Shown here: positions 45,501-58,116 of the stretch, piece after piece
Layout of the letters: every line of letters begins with the position of its first letter
How positions within the stretch are numbered: position 1 is the first letter of the stretch
Source of the DNA: Macrotis lagotis
Taxonomy: Eukaryota; Chordata; Mammalia; Peramelemorphia; Peramelidae
NCBI RefSeq assembly: GCF_037893015.1
Contig: NC_133658.1
Location: forward strand, 139,543,822-139,607,821
Reading direction: 5' to 3'
Length of the DNA: 64,000 nucleotides
Notes under the pieces: generated by a model
The model's input: the letters and a program-made list of their open reading frames with translations, nothing else
Databases searched by the model: none
What the model was told of the DNA's origin: nothing
Made by a program: the position numbers and the translations under genes

Positions 45501-48500
45501 TGTTTTGTTTTGTTTGTTAAAGGATGGGGAATATATGGTTACATTTGTAGGCATGAGGAAAGTACCCAATATTTAGAGAGGCTGAATATTAAGAGGGTGG
45601 GGTTGACAGAGGGGACAATTTGCTGGAAATATGGAATATGGAAATATGAAATATGGAAAAGAATCATGGATATTATGTGGAAGGGTTTGCCTGGGGCAAG
45701 GAGAAGGGTTACCCCTTCATTTGAGACAGGTATCAAAGGAGAGACAGAAAGACATCTGAGTAATATTAGACAAGGAGAGGAAGGAGCTTCTCATCAAATG
45801 GTCTCAATTTTTTTGGTGAAACATGAGGCAAGTAAGAGGTCTTCAGATAGGTGAGGGAGAAGAAGAGGTTCCATAAGAAAGGGGGGGAGCAAGATTGGGG
45901 GGGAAATTGTAAAATTCAAAATAAATAAAATCTTTCTAAAAGGAAAAAGAAAAAAGAAAGGTCAGAGGAGGAATGTAAAGCTTTAAAAGCAACACAAGGA
46001 AAATAATTAGTAACTTAGGGCCCTTGGAAGACTTGTCAATTCAATCACACATCCCAGTCCTTAAAAGATGACAATGACAGCTCCACTGTAAGGTTGATCT
46101 GTGGAAAGTGACATCTCATGCTATCAATCATAACAAGGAAAAATGTGAAATTTTTCAAAATTATTAATATACAATTGGAAGAAACAGCAATCTGCTACAT
46201 CAGAAAGAACATTGCTGTTGAGTCAGAAGCTTTAGGTTTGAATCCAAGCTCTGCTACTTACTACCTTGGTGACTTGGGGCAAATCATTTACATCCCCATA
46301 GATCTCAATTTCCTCATCTGTAAAATGAGGGAATTGGGACAGATAATCTCTCCCTCCTATTATGGTAACCCTATGATCCTCTAACTTATATGAAGAGATA
46401 GAAAGTCTTAAATTATAGCTCACTTTCCAAATCTGTTACTGGGAGTTGATTACAAGCACCAGTAAAACATTAAAGGAGTGGCATTACAAGCTCTAAACTC
46501 CATGCAAAGACCCCAATTTAAGTCATTTGGGAATACTTATTTCAAGTATATAGGGAATCAAAGCCAAACATCTCTAGATCAAAATCCAAACCATCAAACA
46601 TTTATTGAGCACCCTCAGGGTGTCGCAGCACTCTCTGTACCAGGTCTTCATGTTCTCTCTCATAATGAAAGGGCAGAGTATCTATAAAGAGATCCTATGC
46701 TTCACGGGCACTGATGATTTACTTAGAGTGCTTAGAGTTGAGCTGTATTCTCCACAAGGCTCTTAGACTCATACAGAAGTTCAGAGAAGCAATATGATGC
46801 CCCAAAGCTCCAGTTCCTCAGTAGAGGGACTAGAAGTACAAATTTAGAAAAATCCCAAGAATTGTGCTAACAGAAGTTCCTCCCACCCCCACCCCAAACT
46901 TCCTGTACCAGAGTCTGGGATCTTTTCATTACCTTTCAGCACCCACTGCCACAATGTCTCCTATCCCTTCCCCAGCAGGAGAGTGTGAACCCAAGACACT
47001 TTGATGCTAAAGCCAGGGAATGCTCTTTCCACCACATTGTGCTCTCTTGTGGTGCAGTAGAAAGGGTTAACAAAGTTTAAGTTACCAATGAGAGAGACAA
47101 GTACAGTTTTTGAATCCCATTCTATTCTTGCTTTTTTAACTAACATTATCTTGTGAGATAAGGAAAGGGTTTACATTTAGGCTCCATGAGAAGAAGCAAT
47201 AAGCTTCCATTTACAGAAGACGGTTTTCTTTCTCTAAGAAGATGACAACCTTTGATGCTGGATCACTCATCCAGTGGGCTCTGAGATACAACTAAGCATC
47301 AGAAAGGCATGGTACTAGAAGTTATGTGGAATACAAGACAACAGAGAGTCCCCAATCTTAAAAGAGGTTTACAATGAGAGTGGAGACTATTGTAGTTCAG
47401 TCATTTCAGTTGTGTCCAACTTGTTGAGAGTCCACTTGAGGTTTCTTGGCAAAGATAGTGGAGGATTCTGCCATATCCAGCTCATTTTAACCAAGGAAAA
47501 TAGGGATAAGTGACTTTTCCATATAAGATACACAGACAGTATAGATATACACTTAACAGAGAGTCTGAGGCAGGTCTTTCTGAGTCCAGGCCCAGTGCTC
47601 TATACATTCATTGTACCATCTAGATGACTCATAAAAAAGAAGGTTCAAAATCTTGAAGTACCTATATTTGATCTTTTTTTTGGGGGGGGGGTTGCAAGAC
47701 AATGGGGTTAAGTGACTTTCCCAAGGTCACACAGCTAGGAATTATTAAGTGTCTGAGGTCAAATTTGAACTCAGATCCTCCTGACTCCGGGGCTGGTGCT
47801 CTATCCACTGCTGCCCCTGAAGTACCTATATTTAAACAGTAGAGAGGCAAGAAACCCGACAAAGAGATGGAAGAAACAGATGAAGGAGGAAATACAAGAT
47901 AATATAGAAACCAAGGAAAGAATAGTTGGTCAAAAGATTGGCTACAGTCCTAACAAAGATGAGATCAGAGAAAAGGTGACTGGATTTAGCAGTCAGGCAA
48001 GGTTTACAAAAAAAATGGAAATAAAGCCAGATTTGGTAGTGAGACTGTAGGAAGAGGTTATCTTTGAACGAAGAAAAGAGTTCCTCTTTATTAGACTGGG
48101 AAAAATAATACATTAATGTTTATACAGTACTTTACATATATTACCTTATTTTGATCTTCATTATGAACTTAGGAGGCAAATACGACAGGTATTATTAGGC
48201 CCAATTTATAGATAACTGAGAAGCAGAGGGGTCAAGTAATTTGTTCACAAACTCATAGCTAGCAAGAAGTGGAGGTGAGATTTCAAGAATCCACATTTCC
48301 CTAAGTCTAGCTGCAGTACTCTAGCTATTACACCACCCGCCTCCAGAAGACAGGAGGAGCAGAGTGGGTGTGATGACAGTAGGAAGTTCCAGTCAGATGT
48401 ATGTCCTCGAGTTTCTCAGTAAAATAGGAAATGAAGTCATTGGCAGTTGAGAGTCAGGGAGGCATCAGGGGTTTTCCATATCACCCCAAAAAGAATTAAG

Positions 48501-51500
48501 CAATTATAGTCAATTAAGAGATCCTGGAAGTGACTGATGTGGCAAAACAGTATGTACCAATATTTTTAAAATTGCTTCTTTGCTTAAAATTATTTCTTAG
48601 AATTTCTACCCTCAGAACTGGAATAAAAAAAATAAATTCTCATTTTACTGCTTAACACAGAATTCAAAGAAAGTTAAATGATATTTGGGGGTGTTAAGTT
48701 GAAGTTTTTTCCCCAGGTACTGCTTCCCAATGAAGCCCTGGGGCTTCACCCCCAATAGAATTCTCTTTTGCAACAAAGAATTGCAGTGATGTAAAACAAA
48801 TTAGGGCACTGGCCATGTTTAACAATACAAGGCCTTATTAGCAAATAGAGCCCACAATGTGCTTCCCCAAACAGACCCTTTTCTGCAAGCAGCCAGGATA
48901 AGGGAGAGAGCAACACATCACACAAACCCTGCAGGGGCTGAAGCTCAAGAGCTTTGGAATTCATTTAATTTTACTACTTTCAAATTGAAGTTTTAAGTCA
49001 CTTGTGTACCAAGTGCATTTTCAGTCTGGTTAGGGCTCCCAATACGCAATTATAAAGAGCTGGGGCATTAACACATTAGCAGAGAGAAAAGAAGCACTGT
49101 ACTGACCCTGCTGTTTCTTGTTTAGTTGAGAAGGTCTTAATAACTCCAGCTATGCAATTCCTTTGCTTAACCTCCCTCTTGCTATGGCAACATTCCAAAG
49201 AGAGGCATTAACATAAATATTGTCTTAGAATTGAAGTACAAAGCACTTATTATAAATGTGGCCCAGTTACTGCATGACTCCAGGAAGCATAACACTATAT
49301 TAATTTGGAATATGAAGACTATAGTGTAATACAATAAATATTTTTAAGACAAAAAAAGGTCAGAGGTTAGAAAAGACACTAGCAGCATCCCCTTTGGTGA
49401 TACATGTTCAAGGGCAAACTAGGGGGGTGGGGGAAGGAGGAGAGAGGACACGTAATTATTAATAGTATTCTACCCATCAAAGCACATTACTCTGATAAAG
49501 TATACATCTCTAACTGACAGAGAACTGGGTGCTCCATTCTGGAATCCAACTGCATTCCATTCCAAAGCTAAGCCAACGAGGGGAATGGAAGTTGGAGAAT
49601 TCTGAGTTTTTATTATTGAACCCTTCCTTCACACTGTCCTAGTCTCTTCCCTAGTTTACTAGTTGCTGCCATCACAGCTTAGAGACTAAGAAGTGCCTCT
49701 ATTCTGTTGAATGTCTACCACAGATTTTCAAGCAGGAACTAGCTTAGTCATAATTTAAGCCAAGAATAGTTTAAAAAAAAGCTTATTTTATTTTTCTCCT
49801 AGAAGGCAAAGTTTTTTTAATTGTTTAGAGTTATTGAATTCTGGAGGGTTTGGGGGAGGGTGGGGGTGTGGGGATACGGAAACTCACAGGATTTAGAGCT
49901 GGAAGGAGGGCTAATCCAATGGCTCATTTTACATATCACAGGTCTCAGGGCTGAAAGGGATCTTAAGGGTCATCAACCCCCTTCTTTTACTGAGGGCACT
50001 AAGATCTAGGTGTAATGGCTTGCCCAAAGTGACAGAGAGAGTAAGCAGCACAACTGGCATTTCAGCTGATCCTTTGACTCCCAAACCACTGCTCCTTCCA
50101 ACTAACTATGAGGACAATCCCATATGAGGAAACTGAGCCAAGGACAGAAAATAATTGTCTCAAGTCACATCATTACTAAACAGAAGATCAAGTATTTAAA
50201 TCCAAACGTTCTGACCCCAAATCCAGGGATCTTTTCCCCACAAAAGTCAGTAGACAGACATGTGATGGTTAATTTCTAGTTCATGTTAATTAGCACACAC
50301 ATCAGTGTTGAGTAAATGTTAACAGAGGATGATGATTTGCGGAACAATGATTACCAGCTATGGTAAGACTAGAAGGAAATGGAAGGCAAGGCAATGGGGT
50401 AAGAAGGTGCTAACTCATTTTTAATTACACATCTTTATAATTAAGCCTCCTTACCAACGACTCATTATGCCCAGAGTAAGGAAGTTACATGAGGACAAGA
50501 ATTATGTCTGTCTAGAGTTTGTATATTCCCCTAGAGTCTTGCATGGTAAAAGCTTTACTGTTTTGCTGAAAGAATGAACAAGCTTTTGGAAAACCTTTAA
50601 AATAGCTCCTGGTAACAAAGCTTTTTGCCTTGGCACCTAATATCAAACATTTCCCAATAGATAATTTGTAACACCCGCTACCTTTCCTCCTTTACAATCA
50701 TCAGAATGTCTGTCTTAGGTGATCCACTTGGACTCAGAAAACCTTCAAGTCTTCAAGGAGATTTCAAATCATCTTGCTGCCATTTACTAGCCTGATGCTG
50801 GACCTGTACTGCTCTAACTTTCAACCTTAAAAAAAAAAAGGAAATGTTTAAACCTAAGGAAAATATTTTGTAAGCTTCAAAAAAATGAACTGTGCTTGCT
50901 TTAGGGAATCCAGATCCTTTGTGAACAACTAGTCTCTTTCACATTCTTATGATAGTGAAGCAATGAGCATGCTCATTTTCTATTACAAGATACTGCAGAA
51001 GAGGTCAGAATCTAGAAGAACTATCAAATGCAGATGTACAACTGACTGGCTGTTTTCAAACATCAAAGAATTTTGTTTTGTTTTCCTGTACTATTGAATT
51101 GCAAGAAGAACTGGACCCCAACATGTTAACCTTGGAAGAGTTAAAGGATACAACATACCAATCATAACACCTATGAGCACACTGAACTCAATCTGCCAGA
51201 TAGTGGAGCTACAAAAACAAAAATAAAAGATGCCTGCTCTCAAAGAGCTTATCATTCCACTGGAGGATGGGAGCTTTAAAAGTGAGAAAATGGGCCAAAG
51301 TTCACAAAGGCTGACTTAAAAGTAGTATATCTATGCTAAAAATGAGAAACTACTGCAAAGTGAGCAGCTAACATGCTAATATGGAACTCTCAGGGGAAAC
51401 ATACCTTTATAATGGCCTCATTAAGCAAGTTCTCACTGATGATGGTAGCAGTACCCAAACTGGTTGGAAGGGTCTTTGTTGCTGTTGTATTCATTGGCTT

Positions 51501-54220
51501 CACAGGATGAGTTCTGAAAGAGGAGGGAAGGGGTAGGAAAAGTGGGTCTATATATTTAGACTATTCAGACAAGTAAGAGAAGTCATAAAACAACGATCTC
51601 TTCTTCTCTCCAAGCCCAAAATGTTCCAATCTTAGAGATCCTAATGAAGCAAAACAAGTCAAAACTTATCATTTAGAAGCACAGTCAAGTACTACCCAAC
51701 CCAGGTGTTTTGACCTTTCCAAAAACACTGATCACTAAGTACATTAATGCACACCAGGATCCGACAAACTATCTTTTCTCAATAGAGCCATTTCTACAAA
51801 CAAGTAAAGGCTATGAAATTGCCTGTACCTGTGTTTCATCTGGCTAATACTTAAAAACAACACTGGAGCAAGGGCCAGAAAAATAAGAAAAAAGTAAATT
51901 AAAAATGTTTTAACCCCAGCTTTACAAATAGGGACCTACAAATATGACAAGACCCCCCCCCCCCCCCAAAAAAAGGCCTTCTACCAGCTCATTTATCTAC
52001 CAATTAGTAGGTAAAACTCTATCTCCAATAGAAGGGCCAATCTTTTTAAAGGTTGCAATTTGCAGGGCTTTTAGGACTTGAAAACAAGTCTTTGGTGTGA
52101 CAGAAAAAAATCAAGTATCCCACACTTATGTAGATGATCCAGTCTCTCACCTGTGCTTGGCAGACACAGTGGTTCCACCAGTTGGCTGAGCTGGGAATGG
52201 ATGTGGCTCTGAGGGCGAAACCCACGCCCGGAGAAGCTGCTTCCTCTTGTCAGAATTTTCAACTTTAGCAGCCGAGCAGTCTGCTGATGTTTTTTGGGGA
52301 GATTCTGCTCTATTTGTGTGATAAGTGTCAAAGTGTAGAGAGTCAGGAAAAGAGTGTGTTATATTAAAGGTCTCAGAAAGGGAGTGACCCAAAACAGGAG
52401 AACCCTGAGAAGATGACCTTTGACTCCTATTTTCCTCAGTATGGTTAACCTCCTCCCTCCATACCTGTTTCTCCAAACTCTCAGAGATTGAGATGTTTTT
52501 ATCTAAACCTAAGCCTTCTCCCTGGAGCAGTTTGCAAACATCCACTGCTGTGGTCTGCTCTGAAGACAATATGGAGGAGTTAACAACAGCTTTAGGTTTT
52601 TCCACTTGGAGGACATTTTTTTCCTCTTGAAAGAATGTAGATGCATGGCCCACTGATGGACTTTGGTTTTCCTCTTCAGAAGAAGAGGTTAATGAGCAGG
52701 AAAATGGTGTTTCAGTTTTCAGATGATTCTTTATAGTTGGAGTCTTTCTGACATCTTCCAATTGTTCTACTCTCTCATCATCTGATGTTACTTCTGGAAT
52801 GGAGGGAAGTGTCAGGCTCAGATCCCCCATAACTGGAGATTTGAGATCTGAAACCGAGTCAAGACTTCTGAAGGGATCAGAGAGCAGGCCTTCATGATCA
52901 CTGGCTTTGCTCTGATAATTCTCACTATAATTTTCATATCGCTCAATAATGAATGGAGTGACTTTTTCTGATCTGGATTCCCTCACCAGTTCTTCTGAAG
53001 GATGCTTCCCATGAGACTCAGATATCAATACACTACCAACAAGTGGATCAGAGGGAAAGATGTCAGTCAGGGAAGCTGGTTCATCATGATTCAGTTCAAA
53101 AGTAGTCCTCACTCCTGTTTTTAGTGGCAAAGAAAGACTGTTTGGTTCAGCTGTCTTTATTTTCTTTTTAATTTCCTCTGGTTCTCTGTCAGATAATGTA
53201 TTGTTCACTACATCTTTAGTCTTTAACTCTAGAGGTTTGTTTTTCTCCTCTTCTGTAAAATAAATGGGCTTTTCTACTTCCTCTTCTGAGAAAAGCTCTT
53301 CAGAGAAGGACACACGCTTCTTGATCTTCTTGTGGCCCTCTCTATCATGCAGGCCAATTAAGTTGCTTTTTCCAACTATAGAGTCAAATGATGTGCCCAA
53401 ATCTTTCATTTTATGGGACAACTCAGCTCCTTCATTAGTAGCAACTACTCCATTATCACTGACTTGGTTTTCTAAAGATGGCGCACATAAAGATGTAAAT
53501 TCTTTACTTCCTTCCATCCAAGGTTTTCCAGTCTCACTTCTGTCTTGAATGAGAGTAACATTTTGTTGGGGATCTCTAGATATAGGGAGATAATTTGATT
53601 TGTTGATTTTAGGAAATATTGAGACCTTTTCTTCTTTTGTGAGGTGCTTATCATTTGTATTTTCCAGTATATCTGATGAGGATCTAGAGGATTCCATGTT
53701 TGCCTTATTCTTTCCTACTTCTTTCTCCCCAATCTCTTCTATAGAGACTCCATTTCCTTTATGCAATGAAGAATGCTTATCAAGTGATTCCAGGGAATCA
53801 GAGGAAGCATTTGAAACTAGAATTGAACCCTCTTTTTGAGATTTCACAGCAAGAAGGAAAGAAAGTTCTTTAGAATTGGCCTGGTTCTCCTGAGAAAAAG
53901 GCCAGTTTTCAATTGGAGTAGAAGTAGAAACAGGAGCTATGGTGGAAGGTGAGAAAGAAGAAAGATCAGAAAAGCTTTCTGAGGGTTCTGTCTTTGATTC
54001 TTGTCCCAGTTTAGAATGTAAGGAATCAGGACTAGAACCAGAAGTAGGAGCAGAAAAGAAAAGAGAAGAATCACAAAGAGAAGGAGGAAGCTTGGCTTTG
54101 GATTGAGCCTCTGGAGACACTCCCAGTCTGTGAAAAGGACAAAATAAAATCTGCAGGTCAGTTGCAGATGTGATGTCACATCCACACACCCCTACACTCA
54201 CACATACCTACCTACCTACC

Positions 54221-54267
<47 letters not shown>

Positions 54268-54575
54268 TGTTCAAAAGAGGAATTTTTATACTTTTGGTAA
54301 CATGATTATAAATCAAAAGAATCTCAACATCCTAAGAGAACTGACGCCAATGCTTGAAACACAAAAGGAATATTTTGTTATCAAGCATGTCTACCATACT
54401 TGGGCATGTCAGTTATGATGTGGGACAGAGAGTAAGAAATGTCTTTAGAATTTCATTTAGAAGATAAATCCACTTGATCTTATAACTATAAAAAGACACT
54501 TAAAAATCCTCAAAGCATTAAAGCTGGTAGATGATAAAGCAGGGGATAGATTTTGAAAAGAAGTATGCTGGGTGT

Positions 54576-54629
<54 letters not shown>

Positions 54630-56662
54630 TGTTTGTGTGTGTGTGTCAAAAGTGAGCAGAGTCTCCCCAAAAAAAAGTAATGCATAGCCCAAAATACAGA
54701 AATACTGTTGCTGTGAATGTGAGTCATGCCAAGCAGAAATGTCCCAAGGTTAGTTAATCTTCTTGGAACAAAACACCAAGCAAGTTAGCCCAAGGCATAT
54801 TCCAGAGTAAACTAGACTTTCCCAAGTCTTCTTTTTATATACAAGTGCAAGGAAGAAATAGTGTTAGTCTTCAAGAAAAAATGCCCAATTTGCAAGAGAA
54901 CACAATTAGCATAGGTTTATGCACACAATAGTGGTAACACAAGTTAACTGATTGAAGTTTATGATTGATCCCATATTCTTTTATCTTCTTTTTGAGGTAA
55001 GTCAACCCAAATCTGGAACAAACACCTTTTGTATTCCTACAATTGCCAAATTTTGACAAATGACTGAAAATACAGGTTAACTTTGTATACTTCCAGTGTC
55101 CCTAAAAAAGAAATGGTTTTAAAAAATCCTGGGGATAAAAGGTAAAAGGACTAGGGTCCCTCCAGGGATGAGATGCTACAAAGAAAGAACTCTGTAAAGA
55201 CAGTCCCATTCTTATTGATCTTTTTATTTATATCTCTGTCTATAGATTGTTCCTTAATTTCCCTTCTCTGATTTCTCATTATTTTTCAATATAGGAAATT
55301 TTTAATATTTCAAAAAATAGGGTTTAAACTTCACTTGGATGGTTTTAACTGCTAATTAAAGGTTCACAGGGCACAAAACAACTCCTGGCCTAGAGCTGGC
55401 ATTCATTTAAGTTTGTAGGCTGTGCAAATTTACTAGCAAGTCCAGTTAAAGGAGAGTCAACAGTGCTTTCTTGCCATGCCAGTTACCTTCATTTTAGATC
55501 TTGTGCAACCATAATCATGAGAATGGGGATCAAAAACTAGGTGCAACTGAAGATTCCTTTATAGCAAGGTATAAAGGAAATGAATGAAGAGACTTAATTA
55601 AGACTCACCTGGGTTTAACAGCTTTGGTTTGGGGCCCCCGTGCAGAAAGGGCAGGTGGCCTAGATGTGGGTTCAGATTCTGCTCCAGACTGCAGCATCCT
55701 GTGCACTTCCTCAGTGGGACTTGGAGATTTGACCTGTCCAGAGATAGAGGCAGACAAGTCTTCTTCAGGCTTCTCATCAAGGGCTTTTACTGGAATTTCA
55801 ACAAGTCCTGTCTCTTTTTCCTTTGCTGTGGCTTCCATAGGGGTGATTTCCTTTTCCTTCACCAATACACTAGGAATGCTGCTTTCCGATTCACTGTTTT
55901 TCAGAGCATCCTTTTTTCCTGTGACCAAAGATAGCAAAGAAGATTTCTTGTTCTCCTGCTTCCTGTTCTCCTTACTTTCTTTCTCACTTTCTGTACTCAT
56001 AGGGGCCACATTCACATCTCCAGTAACAACTGGTTTGTAGGATGGCAGAGTCAGAGATTTTAAAGAATCTTTTGGAAGAGACCCGGATAGTCGTTGGTCT
56101 GGAGACATCCGCCCTGTCTCCCCAGATTCCTTAAAAGGTCTGGAAGATAGATTTTCTGTAGATGAAAACAAATGCTTCTTCCTAAATCCTTGAGGAGATG
56201 GGGAGGAAGATGGGGAGCTGTCCTTTGTCATGGTCTCATTTTTGAGCTCTGGCTGCTCTAGATAAATGTGATTTCCATTGATACATACATTAGATCGGGA
56301 GAGTTGGTCATTCTTAGACCGAAGGCCACCAAAAAAGGATAATCCTTCTTTCTTAGGAAGGGTAAAGTTCATCTGACTTAGCTGCTTGATATCTGCACTT
56401 GCAGTTCTCCTGTGAGACATGCCTATAGGAAGAAGAGCAAACAGTTTTGATGTCACAAATACACAAATCTTAACCAAGTAAAGAAGGTGGATGAATAACA
56501 AGTTATATCAATGGGCAATAGCAGAAAGACCCTCCACTAGGACAGGAGTAACCATCTAAGTCTAGGATTCAAAAATATGAATGCAAGAAGAGTGAACTGA
56601 ACTTTTTATCCTTCTAAAGTTGAAGTTCTTAACCTAGAGTCCCATGAACTTGTGTCTCTGTA

Positions 56663-56709
<47 letters not shown>

Positions 56710-56944
56710 TATATCATACACACACTTATATAGGTGTATGTGTTTTGAATGCTATATTTCTACAATTGCTTTCCTCAGTAATTCTATAAATGTTATTTTC
56801 TACATTCTAAGCCCAAAGTCATTTTCTAAATCAATGTGTGACTTTCAGGGATCATAGTCCTTTCTATCTGAGTGTGAGGCCACTGCTCTCTGTACTGTAA
56901 ACTTTTTAAAAATTCTATTCTATGTTCCAAGTGATTATTTATAT

Positions 56945-56993
<49 letters not shown>

Positions 56994-58116
56994 CCCCCTT
57001 AATTCTAGTACCTTTCTTCTGTTAATTATCTCCAATTTATCCTATCTTTTGCCTTTCTTTGCATCCTCAGTGAAGGCTTATTAATGCTTGGCAGAGGGGT
57101 ACATAATAAATGTTTATTGTCTGAATGACTAAAAAAACAACCATTTGGGTACTTCACACCATTTCTCAGAACCATCTACTTGATCTCCCAATATTTACAT
57201 GAAAGTTTTATGTCAGTAGAGTGTAAGCTCTGCTGGGACCTAACAAGCTAAAAAGGTAGCCTAGAAGAGATTGTGCTATTGACCAAGGAACTGCCTACTA
57301 CCTCAGAGCAAGGAAGTTCATCCAAAGAGGACTAGGTATCAGGGAACCAATGAAAACCCTGGTCATAGCAGCTTGTAAAGAAAAGTCTGAGAACTATATA
57401 TAGGTGCCAAGAATTCATGCTACTACACTCAACTATGAAGCCAGACATTCACTAAGGAAACCTATAAATAAAAACAGAAGGCTTCCTCAACAACACTATC
57501 CCTATAGAAATGCATGAAAAAAGAAGATCCTTCTTTGCTTAGAAGATTCACCAGTATCCTTTCTAAAGAACAAGGGTAGTTTCATTTTATACTTGCTCCA
57601 TTGTAAACTAAACACTCTCTCTGTACTGAGAGAGATATGGAAGAAGCACCATGAGAAGGGAAATGAGACTCACTGCTGGAGGGTGAAGAGGATTCATCTT
57701 CCACATCATCTTCCCATTGGGACTGGAAGTCTCCTGGGTGGAGTGTCAATTTCTCTGGCTTAGTTGTAGGAAGGACAGACATAGACTGGGAAAGGGATGT
57801 TTTCTGTAAGCTAGACCTAGAAAACAAGTTTTTGATCTTTGATTTCTTCTTCTTGTCTTTTGTAGGGGAGTCGTCATCATCACTATCTATGGTGTGCATC
57901 GTACTGGAGACAATGGCTGAGGCAGTGTCAGAAGGTTCTTCATGCCGTTTCCCTTTGATTTTGTCTTTCAATTTCCCAAATGGATTACGGGACTTATCCT
58001 TCACGGACAGGTCAAACATGCTGGCAGTCATATTGTTTCTCATAAACTGGATGTCTACTTCAATAGCTCCTCGCTCTTTCTCCTTCTTCCCTGGCTTTGA
58101 TTTCAGAATATACCAC
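42335..58116 (-). CDS. RAB11FIP1: RAB11 family-interacting protein 1, five 3' coding exons (first exon beyond the window)
   Basis: Minus-strand exons: 58116-57674, 56422-55609, 54127-52151, 51513-51405, 42553-42335 (stop TGA at 42337-42335). Frames join across all GT-AG junctions to give 1,186 residues here; the missing first exon would carry most of the C2 domain. Human FIP1B is 1,283 aa. The visible protein begins WYILKSKPGKKEKERG, the end of the C2 domain, then the NPF motif in SRNPFGKLKDKIKG. A long Ser/Glu-rich disordered region with conserved islands (KKRVSFSEELFSEEE, YQSKASDHEGLLSDPF, LTLPSIPEV) follows, and it ends in the Rab11-binding RBD-FIP coiled coil. Role: Rab11/Rab25 effector that directs endosomal recycling of receptors and integrins; C2 binds membrane phospholipids. 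Confidence 0.96.
42690..45880 (+). repeat. Old dispersed repeat split by an L1 insertion
   Basis: The left part (about 42690-43364; e.g. GTAGCCCAGACATGAGG, GTCAAAGATTGCTAAGAGGT) and the right part (about 45290-45880; e.g. GGTCTCAATTTTTTTGGTGA) belong to one widely dispersed amniote repeat whose order I recognise but whose family name I cannot give. The L1 separates them. Confidence 0.45.
43365..45285 (+). mobile_element. L1 ORF2 3' portion and 3' UTR, dead copy
   Basis: Translates to L1 ORF2 C-terminal text such as NIKYLGVFLPRQTQKLYENK, SDLNNWANINYSW and NYFKELEKIVSNFIWRNK, with stops and frame changes. It ends in an L1-type 3' UTR with a G-rich run and an A-rich tail. It is 5'-truncated and antisense to RAB11FIP1. 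Confidence 0.75.
47397..47625 (-). repeat. Long-type SINE, antisense, degenerate
   Basis: Contains GGTTTCTTGGCAAAGATAGT and CAGCTCATTTTAACCAAGGA, the reverse of the long-family core. Confidence 0.55.
47670..47817 (-). repeat. Short-type SINE with 16-bp target duplication
   Basis: TGAAGTACCTATATTT is at 47654-47669 and 47818-47833. A T/G run replaces the usual tail. Confidence 0.8.
51405..51513 (-). CDS. RAB11FIP1: RAB11FIP1 exon 5
   Basis: A 109-nt exon, acceptor TTTCAG and donor GTATGT. It reads THPVKPMNTTATKTLPTSLG, then TATIISENLLNEAIIK, entering in phase 2 and leaving in phase 0. Confidence 0.93.
52151..54127 (-). CDS. RAB11FIP1: RAB11FIP1 large cassette exon (FIP1B-type)
   Basis: 1,977 nt from a TTCACAG acceptor to a GTGAGA donor, entering and leaving in phase 2. 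It encodes 659 codons' worth of sequence: LGVSPEAQSKAKLP at the start, STSTPIENWPFS, KKRVSFSEELFSEEE, YQSKASDHEGLLSDPF, LTLPSIPEVTSDDERVEQLE and AWVSPSEPHPFPAQP near the end. Its length is a multiple of three, so skipping it keeps the frame and makes a short RCP/FIP1C-like form. An in-frame ATG near 54201 is inside the preceding intron and is not a start. Confidence 0.95.
54222..54265. repeat. CA microsatellite near the RAB11FIP1 cassette exon
   Basis: CA on the plus strand, so TG/GT on the transcript strand, about 95-140 nt upstream of the 54127 acceptor. Confidence 0.9.
54579..54647. repeat. TG microsatellite
   Basis: TG on the plus strand, CA on the RAB11FIP1 transcript strand, in the same intron as 54222. 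Confidence 0.9.
55609..56422 (-). CDS. RAB11FIP1: RAB11FIP1 exon 3
   Basis: Acceptor CTATAG, donor GTGAGT. It reads MSHRRTASADIKQLSQMNF, then TLPKKEGLSFFGGLRSKND, SNVCINGNHIYLEQPE, GFRKKHLFSSTENLSSR and ends QTKAVKP in phase 2. It is disordered and rich in Ser and Lys, with blocks conserved with human. Confidence 0.95.
56662..56713. repeat. Compound TA/CA microsatellite
   Basis: A TA tract passes into a CA tract in a RAB11FIP1 intron. Confidence 0.85.
56949..56992. repeat. TG microsatellite
   Basis: About 43 bp of TG in a RAB11FIP1 intron. Confidence 0.9.
57674..58116 (-). CDS. RAB11FIP1: RAB11FIP1 exon 2: end of C2 domain and basic linker
   Basis: Acceptor TTGCAG; the first G completes a codon from the missing exon 1. 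It reads EVDIQFMRNNMTASMFDLS, SRNPFGKLKDKIKG with an NPF motif, KDKKKKSKIKNLFS and PGDFQSQWEDD. The donor is GTGAGT and it leaves in phase 1. Reading past the donor gives an ORF extension to about 57582 that is intronic. Confidence 0.93.

Larger units (their letters stand above)
42554..51404 (-). other. RAB11FIP1 intron, repeats, no exon seen
   Basis: This 8.9 kb intron contains an old dispersed repeat (about 42690-43370 and 45290-45880) split by L1 ORF2/3' sequence (about 43365-45285). It also has a short L1-like tail near 45880-45945, SINEs at about 47397-47625 and 47670-47817, and MIR-like relics near 48130-48340 and 49880-50230. The stretch 48.4-51.4 kb is otherwise mainly unique sequence with no coding signal I can support. 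Confidence 0.6.
54128..55608 (-). other. RAB11FIP1 intron with two microsatellites
   Basis: It holds a CA tract (54222-54265) just upstream of the cassette exon acceptor and a TG tract (54579-54647). No coding signal was seen. Confidence 0.6.
56423..57673 (-). other. RAB11FIP1 intron with TA/CA and TG repeats
   Basis: It contains a TA tract passing into a CA tract (56662-56713) and a TG tract (56949-56992). The rest shows no recognisable gene. Confidence 0.6.

Noticed and set aside
54128..54201. ATG at the start of the long RAB11FIP1 frame
   Set aside because: It lies in the intron upstream of a clear acceptor at 54127, whose phase joins exon 3.
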